From Clostridiales bacterium (GTDB lineage: Bacteria; Bacillota; Clostridia; Lachnospirales; Lachnospiraceae), in NCBI GenBank assembly GCA_021201535.1, contig JAJQEU010000120.1, forward strand, positions 33,926 through 97,925: a stretch of 64,000 bases of DNA. The letters are read 5' to 3'. The notes beneath the pieces are model-generated. The model made no database searches. It saw only the letters and a program-made list of their open reading frames with translations, and was not told the DNA's origin. A program made the position numbers and the translations under genes. Positions 16,175-23,268 of the stretch are shown one piece after another. The stretch's first letter is position 1. Each line of letters starts with the position of its first letter.

Positions 16175-17028
16175 GATGCCGCCTGCTCTCCTTTCCCTTT
16201 GATAATGTTAAATACCAGATTAATGATAAGAATGAAGACAAACAGCACCACGCCTGTTGCAATCAGGGAAGACCGGTGTAAGCCCGTGGAATAACCCATC
16301 TCCAGAACCACGTTCGTAGTCAGCGTCCGCACGCCGTCCAGGATGCCGCCCGGGATACGCGCCTGATTTCCGGCCACCATGACCACCGCCATCGTCTCGC
16401 CGATCGCACGGCCGATACCGAGTACGACGCCCGCCAGAATACCGGACTTCGCCGCCGGGATCACACAGCGAAAAATACTTGCCTCATTCGTTGCACCCAG
16501 TGCAAGCGCCCCTTCATAATAAGCAGTGTCAACCGCTCGGATGGAGGTTTCTGTCACGCTGATGATCGTCGGCAGAATCATAATTCCCAGAAGGAAGGAA
16601 GCTGTCAGGATGCTCATGCCGTTCCCGCCAAACATATTGCGGACAAACGGTACCAGCACCATCAGTCCGAAAAAACCGTAGACAACAGACGGGATGCCCG
16701 CCAGCAGATCCGTCGCCGGCTTGATAATCTTGTAAATCTGCTTCGGGCAGAAGCGGGCGAGAAATACCGCCGCGAAGATTCCGACCGGCACGCCCAGCGC
16801 GATCGCTCCGCCCGTGATGTACAGGCTGCCGATGATCATCGGAAAAATGCCGTATTTTCCGTTGCCCGGTTTCCATGTCGTGCCGCCCAGAAATTTAAAC
16901 AGGCCGATCTCCCCCATGGCGGGAATGCCGTTAATGAAGAGAAACACGCAGATACAGGCCACACACAGAATGGAGATGCACGCAACGATCAGGAATATAA
17001 TCTCAAAAAATTTTTCTTTCTGTTTCAT
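16171..17028 (-). CDS. pstC: Phosphate ABC transporter permease PstC
   Basis: 285-aa membrane subunit pairing with PstA. Hydrophobic segment at residues ~8-30, then GGTTWKPGNGKYGIFPMIIGSL (typical PstC), PxxVYGFFGLMVLVP, and the EAA loop SIRAVDTAYYEGALALGATNEASIFRCVIPAAKSGI followed by GRAIGETMAVVMVAGN. The ATG at 17028 lies five bases after GAGG; the ORF runs 55 codons further upstream but through the intergenic repeat and without a ribosome site. The 245-bp spacer to pstS holds a dispersed palindromic repeat. Confidence 0.95.
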   Translation of the reverse strand: MKQKEKFFEIIFLIVACISILCVACICVFLFINGIPAMGEIGLFKFLGGTTWKPGNGKYGIFPMIIGSLYITGGAIALGVPVGIFAAVFLARFCPKQIYKIIKPATDLLAGIPSVVYGFFGLMVLVPFVRNMFGGNGMSILTASFLLGIMILPTIISVTETSIRAVDTAYYEGALALGATNEASIFRCVIPAAKSGILAGVVLGIGRAIGETMAVVMVAGNQARIPGGILDGVRTLTTNVVLEMGYSTGLHRSSLIATGVVLFVFILIINLVFNIIKGKGEQAAS

Positions 17029-17140
17029 ACGAACCTCAACTCTTATTTGTAAAACGGCAGATACGTAAGTCCAATATATCTGCCGTCCTACAACTGTACT
17101 ATGCCATGTATAGAGGATACAAAACCAATCAATTGTATTA

Positions 17141-17172
17141 TTTCGTAAATGTTCAGCACCTTCACAGTTACA
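17141..17172. repeat. Dispersed TTTCGTAACTG...CAGTTAC repeat, copy 1
   Basis: TTTCGTAAATGTTCAG then CACCTTCACAGTTACA. Imperfect inverted repeat (GTAAATGT/ACAGTTAC). Related copies are at 22721-22751 and 48927-48958; each lies in the spacer before a minus-strand gene (pstC, purL, a fecCD gene). Confidence 0.75.
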
Positions 17173-17273
17173 ATATTTCTTTTTTTGCAACACCGCGGAG
17201 ATTACCGTGCTGTTTTTTCAGACCCATGTCGTAATCCCTGCCGCGGGAACATACACGAAATCCAAACTCGGTC

Positions 17274-18233
17274 TTACTCCACCTCGCTCCATGTGGTGAT
17301 CTCGCCCATAAAGATCTGCTGTACCATCTCAGAAGAAAGGTTGTCGATCGGATTGTCATTGTTTACGATAACCGCGATACCGTCCATGGCAATGGTCGTA
17401 GCGGTTACGCCGGTCTCCTCTTCCTTCAGGTCACGGGAGGCCATACCGATATCGCAGGTACCCTCGATCGCGTTTGTGATGCCTGTGGTGGAATCACTGG
17501 TCTGAATCTCAATGGTCGCGTTCGGGTTAATCTCCTCATAAGCCTCTTTTAATTTCTCCATAACCGGAGATACGCTGGAAGAACCGGCAACGGAAATGCT
17601 TCCGGATGCTCCGCTGGTCTCAAAAGCCTCACCCTCTGTGATCTCGATATAACCATTCTCGGAGATCACAGCCTGGCCGTCCGCGCTCATGATGTAATCA
17701 ATGAAATCCTGTGCAACTTCACTCAGGTCATCCTGTGTTACGATATTGAACGGACGAGCTACCGCGTAGGAACCGTCAGACACATTCTCAGTCGTTGCGT
17801 CCACGCCGTCGATCTGTACCGCCTTTACGGTGTCGTTTAACGACCCCAGGGAACAGTAACCGATCGCATATGTATCACCGGCTACGGTCGACATCATGAC
17901 CTCTGTGTTGTTTGTGATAGTGGCATCCACAGTGGTCATATCCTCTTTCTCGCCATCCTCGTTCTTCTGCTCGATCTCGAACAGTTCAATGAACGCGCCT
18001 CTGGTACCGGAACCATCCTCGCGGGATAATACGGAAATTGCGGAAGAAGTGTCAAAATCAGATGCGTCTGCGCTCTGTGCAGCATCCTCTGTCTCCTCCG
18101 CGTCAGTATCCGCTGCGGAAGTCGCGGCTTCCTCTGTCGTGTCGGAGGAAGAGCTGCTTCCGCAACCGGATAAAATCATGCCTGCAACTGCCGCAGAGCA
18201 AAGTGTCAATGCCAAAGCTTTTCTGAATTTCAT
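17274..18233 (-). CDS. pstS: Phosphate-binding lipoprotein PstS, circularly permuted
   Basis: Extracellular phosphate receptor of the Pst importer, 319 aa. Signal peptide and lipobox MILSGC (Cys ~24), then a Ser/Thr/Glu/Asp-rich linker. The two halves are in reversed order compared with classical PstS. Residues ~65-205 carry what is normally the second half (SREDGSGTRGAFIELF, DTYAIGYCSLGSLND, SYAVARPFNIVT, FIDYIMSADGQAVI). Residues ~210-319 carry what is normally the first half (ISVAGSSSVSPVMEKLKEAY, GTCDIGMASRDLK, IAMDGIAVIVNNDNP, IFMGEITTWSEVE-stop). All phosphate-loop motifs are present, so it should bind phosphate. It heads the pst operon behind Pho-box-like repeats. Confidence 0.93.
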   Translation of the reverse strand: MKFRKALALTLCSAAVAGMILSGCGSSSSSDTTEEAATSAADTDAEETEDAAQSADASDFDTSSAISVLSREDGSGTRGAFIELFEIEQKNEDGEKEDMTTVDATITNNTEVMMSTVAGDTYAIGYCSLGSLNDTVKAVQIDGVDATTENVSDGSYAVARPFNIVTQDDLSEVAQDFIDYIMSADGQAVISENGYIEITEGEAFETSGASGSISVAGSSSVSPVMEKLKEAYEEINPNATIEIQTSDSTTGITNAIEGTCDIGMASRDLKEEETGVTATTIAMDGIAVIVNNDNPIDNLSSEMVQQIFMGEITTWSEVE

Positions 18234-18325
18234 AATTTGTCTCCTTTTTTCTTTTTCTGAAAGAAAGCTGTTTTTTTATTGTTTTTTAATACGCTTTCCT
18301 CGCTACAAATGGGATATTAGCAGGC

Positions 18326-18388
18326 ATTTGTAAAATACAAAATCACGCGGGAGTAAATTATTTGTAAGTGTTTAGGGAAGATTTGTAA
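18326..18388 (-). promoter_or_regulatory. Pho-box-like TTACAAAT repeats upstream of pstS
   Basis: TTACAAAT occurs three times on the minus strand at 18388-18381, 18367-18360 and 18333-18326, spaced 21 and 34 bp, close to multiples of 11 bp. A TAATAT -10-like word follows near 18314-18319. Likely PhoB sites for the pst operon. Confidence 0.6.
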
Positions 18389-18484
18389 ATTAATTTTACA
18401 TAATCTCCTGGGAATCCGAATTTTTCAGATACAGGCAGATACTTTCCATATGACGGCTGATTCTGTTAAATAACTTTTATTGAC

Positions 18485-18516
18485 GACAAAACGGAGACTT
18501 CAGTCTCCGTTTTGTC
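18485..18516 (-). terminator. 15-bp perfect hairpin after the 46-aa gene
   Basis: GACAAAACGGAGACT (18485-18499) and AGTCTCCGTTTTGTC (18502-18516) pair fully around TC. It lies seven bases after the stop of the small gene and before the pstS control region. It probably ends the small transcript, although the T-tract is short. Confidence 0.65.
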
Positions 18517-18523
18517 ACATATA

Positions 18524-18664
18524 TTATTCTTTTTCCTTTTTTCCTTTCGGCTTATACTGTTCCTCGCCTGTCTCTATAAACAGCATAAAATCATTTATTT
18601 TTTTTTCATCCCATCCGTCAGCTCTCAAGCCTAAAATGATTCTGGCAACTTCTGTCATGTTCAT
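18524..18664 (-). CDS. Small conserved-looking hypothetical protein (46 aa)
   Basis: Starts at ATG 18664, six bases after GGAAGG, giving MNMTEVARIILGLRADGWDE and then KKINDFMLFIETGEE with a basic tail KPKGKKEKE. It is charged and helical, with no membrane segment. Similar short proteins with 'GLRAxGWxxxxINDFxLxIExGEEQY' occur in Lachnospiraceae from memory; their function is unknown to me. It has its own ribosome site and a hairpin terminator, which supports a real gene between purL and pstS. Confidence 0.65.
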   Translation of the reverse strand: MNMTEVARIILGLRADGWDEKKINDFMLFIETGEEQYKPKGKKEKE

Positions 18665-18811
18665 ATTATACCTTCCTTTCTTCTCAGATAATATAATATT
18701 ATCACACATTATAAGCACATCCAACATTTTTTCTGATATTTTCTGGCTTTTGATACTGTTTTGTTAGATCGGGCGCAATGGCAACTGTTTTGGTCGTGAA
18801 CAGCAGTTGAT

Positions 18812-21800
18812 TTAATCCCGGAAAAACGCCACGCCGGACTCAAAAATCCGCATGTCCTGCTCTCCATAGATATTGACCGCGACGCCGTCGCCCCGGCGCT
18901 CGGAATGCGCCATTTTCCCGAGGATCCGTCCATCCGGGCTCGTGATGCCCTCGATCGACAGATAGGAGCCGTTGACATTCCACTCCTCGTCCATCGTCGG
19001 GATGCCGACCTCATTGACATACTGCGTCGCCACCTGCCCGTTCGCAATGAGCTGCTGCAGCCACTCGTCGTTCGCGACAAACCGTCCCTCTCCGTGGGAT
19101 GCCGGATTCGTGTAAATCTTCCCGAGCTCCGCCTGCGCAAGCCACGGGGATTTGTCAGAGACCACCTTCGTATAAACCATTTTCGAAATATGTCGGCCAA
19201 TGGTATTGTAGGTCAGAGTCGGAGAGTCGGCATTCCCGTCCTGAATGCGCCCGTAGGGAACCAGCCCCAGCTTGATCAGTGCCTGAAAACCATTGCAGAT
19301 ACCGAGGCAAAGGCCGTCCCGCTCATTCAGCAGCTTCTCAACAGCCTCCTTTATCTTCGCGTTGCGGAACGCAGTCGCAAAGAACTTCGCAGACCCCTCC
19401 GGCTCATCACCCGCGGAAAATCCGCCGGGGAACATGATGATCTGCGCCTGTTCAATCGCCTTCTCAAAGATATCCACGGAATCCCGGATATCCTCCGCCG
19501 TCAGGTTCTTGAAGACCTTCGTCACCACGATCGCTCCCGCCCGTTCAAACGCTTTCGCGGAATCATATTCGCAGTTCGTCCCCGGGAATACCGGGATAAA
19601 TACCGTCGGCTTCGCCACTTTATTTTTACAGATATAAATCTCCTTCGCGTCATAGAGCCTGAGCGGCAGCTCCGCAGTATCCTGATTCGCCCTCGTCGGG
19701 AATACCTTTTCGAGCGTGCCGTTCCAGACAGAAAGTGCCTCTTCCATGGGAATCTGCACCCCGGAATCCTTCATCCCGAAATCCTGTGCATCGGCATCCT
19801 GCAACTCAGAACCCCGTATCCCGGAACTCTGCGCCGTACCGTACTTAAAGACCGGTTCCCCGAGGACAGAGCCCGCGATGCTCACGTTCGCGCGAAGACC
19901 TGCCGCTTCCATCGCCGCTTTCACCGCGTCCGTGTCCTCCGGCGCCGCTTCAGCCACCAGACTCCCGAATCCCGGCGCGAACGCCTCCTCCGGCTTCATG
20001 CAGCCGCGAATGGAGACTCCCAGCTTATTGCCGAACGCCATCCGGCTGATCGCCGCGATGAGTCCGTGGGCATCAAGCGCATAGACGGCCGTCAGCTTCT
20101 TCTCCTGTATCAGCGAATGTACCACGTCGTACATCCGCATCAGCTGATCATAATCCGGCAGTCCGTAAACATCCCGGTTCGCAGTGAACAGCATCAGCTT
20201 ATCGCCTGCCTTTTTCAGTTCCGGTGTTACGATCTCCTGCGTCTGCGCCACATCTACCGCGAAAGAAACGAGTGTCGGCGGCACATCGATATCGTTAAAT
20301 GTCCCCGACATGGAATCCTTTCCCCCGATGGACGGCAGCCCGAAGCCCATCTGTGCACTGTACGCACCGAGGAGCGCTGAAAACGGTTGGCTCCATCTGG
20401 ACGGTTCCTCACTCATCCTGCGGAAATATTCCTGAAAACTGAACCGGATCTTTTTATAATCGCCTCCCGCCGCCACAATCTTCGCGACAGACTCCACCAC
20501 AGCATAGACAGCCCCGTGGTAGGGGCTCCAGCTCGACAGATACGGGTCAAAACCATAGCTCATCAGTGTCACGGCATCACACTTCCCGCTCATCACCGGC
20601 ACCTTCGCCGCCATCGCCTGCGTCTCCGTCAGCTGGTAGCGTCCGCCGTAGGGCATGAACACGCTGCCCGCGCCGATGGAACCGTCAAACATCTCGACCA
20701 GACCCTTCTGCGAACAAACATTCAGATCCCGCAGGGTATCCAGCCACGCCGCATGTATATCTCCTTTTTGTATATCCTCCGCAACCTCTTCGATCGCGAT
20801 CCGGTCAAGATAACAGTCCTCCTTCGCCGGGATATCCACCGCAACGCAGGTTTCCTGATGCGCTCCGTTCGTATCCAGGAACGCACGGGACAGGTTCACG
20901 ATCTCCTTTCCTCTCCAGACAAGCACCAGACGGGGATCCTCCGTCACCACCGCAACCGGTACTGCCTCCAGATTCTCTTCTCTCGCATAGGCAAGGAACT
21001 GATCCACATTCTCCGGCGCAATTACCACAGCCATGCGCTCCTGAGACTCGGAAATCGCCAGCTCGGTCCCGTCCAGACCTGCGTACTTTTTCGGAACCTT
21101 ATCAAGATCCACCCGCAGTCCGTCCGCCAGTTCGCCGATGGCAACCGACACGCCGCCGGCGCCGAAATCATTGCATTTTTTTATCAGATAAGAAACCTCC
21201 TCGCGGCGGAACAGCCTCTGGATCTTTCTCTCCGTCGGCGGATTGCCCTTCTGCACCTCCGCGCCGCAGGTATCGATGGAGGCCGTCGTATGCGCCTTGG
21301 ATGAGCCCGTCGCCCCGCCGCAGCCGTCGCGTCCGGTCCGACCGCCGAGCAGAATAATGATATCTCCCGGATCCGAAGTCAGTCTCTGCACCGCGCGGCG
21401 GGGAGCAGCCCCCAGAACAGCGCCGATCTCCATACGCTTCGCCACATAGTCCGGATGATAGATTTCCTTTACCAGACCCGTAGCCAACCCGATCTGGTTA
21501 CCGTAAGAACTGTAACCGCCCGCCGCCGAGCGCACGATCTTCTTCTGCGGCAGCTTGCCCGGCAGCGTATCCCGGACAGAACCCGTCGGATCCGCCGCGC
21601 CGGTCACACGCATCGCCTGATACACATAGGTACGCCCGGAGAGCGGATCGCGGATCGCGCCGCCGAGACAGGTCGCCGCGCCGCCGAACGGCTCAATCTC
21701 CGTCGGATGGTTGTGCGTCTCATTCTTGAAATTGATCAGCCACTCCTCCTCTTTCCCATCCACGGTCAGCGGAACCACGATAGAGCAGGCGTTGATCTCA

Positions 21801-22693
21801 TCCGACTCCTCCTGATCCGCCAGCTTTCCTTCTTTTTTCAGCTTTTTCATCGCCATCAGAGCCAGATCCATCAGGCAGGGAAACTTGTCCGGACGATCCG
21901 TATACATCTCCGAAAAATCTGCCTGATACTGTTCGTAGGTCTTTCGGATCGGCTCCAGATAATAGCCGTCGCCGAAGCTGACTTCCTTCAGCTCCGTAGA
22001 AAACGTCGTATGCCTGCAGTGATCGGACCAGTAGGTATCCAGCACGCGGATCTCCGTCATCGTCGGATCGCGGTATTCCTCCCCCGCATAATATTTCTGA
22101 ATATGAAGAAAATCCTGAAACGTCATGGCCAGTCCGAGAGAATCATAGAGTCCCCGCAGATCTGACTCCGCCATGGCGGAAAATCCGTCAAAAACGATCA
22201 CGTCTTCCGGATCTGCAAAATTCTGTGCCAGTGTCTCCGGTTTCGTCAGACCGGTCTCTCTGGAATCAACCGGATTGATGCAGTGATGTCTGATCGCCGC
22301 CAGCTGTTCATCTGTAATATCACCCTCGATCACATAAGTCGTCGCCGTACGAATCAGGGGATTCTCCTCCTCGTTTAACAGCTTCACGCACTGTTCAGCA
22401 GAATCCGCACGCTGGTCAAACTGCCCCGGCAGATACTCCACACTGAAAATTTTTGCGCCGGCCGCGTCAAACTCCTCCTCATAGACATCATCCACCGGCG
22501 GTTCTGAGAACACACTGACTACCGCCTTACGGTACGTATCGTCTGAGACATTCTCCACATCATAGCGCACCAGCTCGCGCACTCCTGTAACACCGGAAAT
22601 ACCGAGATAACTCCGGATCTCAGACTCCAGTTCCCGTGCCTTCACGGCATAATCACGCTTCTTCTCCACATATACTCTGCGTACCCTGCTCAT
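18812..22693 (-). CDS. purL: Phosphoribosylformylglycinamidine synthase, single chain (PurL+PurQ)
   Basis: Converts FGAR, glutamine and ATP to FGAM in purine synthesis. The 1293 aa combine an N-terminal PurS-like part, the ATP-binding synthase core (SDHCRHTTFSTEL, KNETHNHPTEIEPFGGAATCLGGAIRDPLSGR, FGAGGVSVAIGELADG, GGKDSMSGTFND) and a C-terminal class I glutaminase (IPVFPGTNCEYDSAKAF, MFPGGFSAGDEPEGSAKF, catalytic Cys in LCLGICNGFQ, then HGEGRF). The start is fixed by GGAGG seven bases upstream. A ~25-residue Ser/Gly/Asp-rich stretch near residue 960 (encoded about 19750-19840) sits in the linker between synthase and glutaminase and looks like a repeat-derived insertion. No other purine gene is in the window. 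Confidence 0.97.
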   Translation of the reverse strand: MSRVRRVYVEKKRDYAVKARELESEIRSYLGISGVTGVRELVRYDVENVSDDTYRKAVVSVFSEPPVDDVYEEEFDAAGAKIFSVEYLPGQFDQRADSAEQCVKLLNEEENPLIRTATTYVIEGDITDEQLAAIRHHCINPVDSRETGLTKPETLAQNFADPEDVIVFDGFSAMAESDLRGLYDSLGLAMTFQDFLHIQKYYAGEEYRDPTMTEIRVLDTYWSDHCRHTTFSTELKEVSFGDGYYLEPIRKTYEQYQADFSEMYTDRPDKFPCLMDLALMAMKKLKKEGKLADQEESDEINACSIVVPLTVDGKEEEWLINFKNETHNHPTEIEPFGGAATCLGGAIRDPLSGRTYVYQAMRVTGAADPTGSVRDTLPGKLPQKKIVRSAAGGYSSYGNQIGLATGLVKEIYHPDYVAKRMEIGAVLGAAPRRAVQRLTSDPGDIIILLGGRTGRDGCGGATGSSKAHTTASIDTCGAEVQKGNPPTERKIQRLFRREEVSYLIKKCNDFGAGGVSVAIGELADGLRVDLDKVPKKYAGLDGTELAISESQERMAVVIAPENVDQFLAYAREENLEAVPVAVVTEDPRLVLVWRGKEIVNLSRAFLDTNGAHQETCVAVDIPAKEDCYLDRIAIEEVAEDIQKGDIHAAWLDTLRDLNVCSQKGLVEMFDGSIGAGSVFMPYGGRYQLTETQAMAAKVPVMSGKCDAVTLMSYGFDPYLSSWSPYHGAVYAVVESVAKIVAAGGDYKKIRFSFQEYFRRMSEEPSRWSQPFSALLGAYSAQMGFGLPSIGGKDSMSGTFNDIDVPPTLVSFAVDVAQTQEIVTPELKKAGDKLMLFTANRDVYGLPDYDQLMRMYDVVHSLIQEKKLTAVYALDAHGLIAAISRMAFGNKLGVSIRGCMKPEEAFAPGFGSLVAEAAPEDTDAVKAAMEAAGLRANVSIAGSVLGEPVFKYGTAQSSGIRGSELQDADAQDFGMKDSGVQIPMEEALSVWNGTLEKVFPTRANQDTAELPLRLYDAKEIYICKNKVAKPTVFIPVFPGTNCEYDSAKAFERAGAIVVTKVFKNLTAEDIRDSVDIFEKAIEQAQIIMFPGGFSAGDEPEGSAKFFATAFRNAKIKEAVEKLLNERDGLCLGICNGFQALIKLGLVPYGRIQDGNADSPTLTYNTIGRHISKMVYTKVVSDKSPWLAQAELGKIYTNPASHGEGRFVANDEWLQQLIANGQVATQYVNEVGIPTMDEEWNVNGSYLSIEGITSPDGRILGKMAHSERRGDGVAVNIYGEQDMRIFESGVAFFRD

Positions 22694-22720
22694 GGCTGTT
22701 CCTCCGTTATATAAAATCTC

Positions 22721-22751
22721 TTTCGTAACTGTTCAGTACCCTCACAGTTAC
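22721..22751. repeat. Dispersed TTTCGTAACTG...CAGTTAC repeat, copy 2
   Basis: TTTCGTAACTGTTCAG then TACCCTCACAGTTAC. The arms GTAACTGT and ACAGTTAC are perfect inverted repeats. It lies 28 bp upstream of purL. Confidence 0.8.
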
Positions 22752-22811
22752 GCTCTTTCCATATCACTTCTGAAAAACGCTTTCTCCCGCATTTTATCCG
22801 TCCCGTGCTTT

Positions 22812-23093
22812 CTATTCCTCCGGAACTCCATGCGACGCAAGAAGCTTTTTCAAACGTTCTATTTCCTGCTGCGATTCCCGCTTTATTTTTTCCGCTTCCT
22901 GCTTTGCGTCTTCCGCTTCCTGTTTTGCGTCTTCCGCTTCCCGCTTTACTTTTTCCTCCTGTCTTGCTTTGTCAGACAGGAGAATCTTCTTTTCGCCTGT
23001 CTGCATTCTGTTTTGTAAAATAGTAACTGGCGAAAAGCCGGATCTCAGACATCCCGCACCGAGAACCGGTGAACGGAACGCAGAACACATCAT
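22812..23093 (-). pseudogene. Coiled-coil ORF, probably the tail of a decayed gene
   Basis: 93-aa ORF. Its second half is a charged coiled coil with a duplicated block (REAEDAKQEAEDAKQEAEKIK) ending LKKLLASHGVPEE. Such tails occur at the C-terminus of Uma2- or Rpn-type nuclease families, from memory. No ribosome site is found for any candidate start (ATGs at 23093, 23006). A perfect nine-base hairpin (AAATGTGTT/AACACATTT, 23110-23130) lies just upstream. I read it as a remnant rather than a working gene; a short expressed coiled-coil peptide remains possible. Confidence 0.4.
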
Positions 23094-23196
23094 GAAATTT
23101 TAGAATCAAAAATGTGTTTTGAACACATTTAATATATCACAGCCACAGGTTGTTGTCGAGTATGAATTTTAAATATAAAACCCATCTTTGATTCAA

Positions 23197-23246
23197 AATA
23201 ATCAGAAAAGGAACCGCCCAAAATGAACGATTCCCTTCTGATTATT
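23197..23246 (-). terminator. Intrinsic terminator of the leucine-rich protein gene
   Basis: AATAATCAGAA(A)AGG pairs with CCTTCTGATTATT with one bulge. On the minus strand the stem runs into TTATTTTG. It starts 22 bp after the stop of the 23269-25866 gene. Confidence 0.75.
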
Positions 23247-23268
23247 ACTATAATTCAGATTCCCCGGA

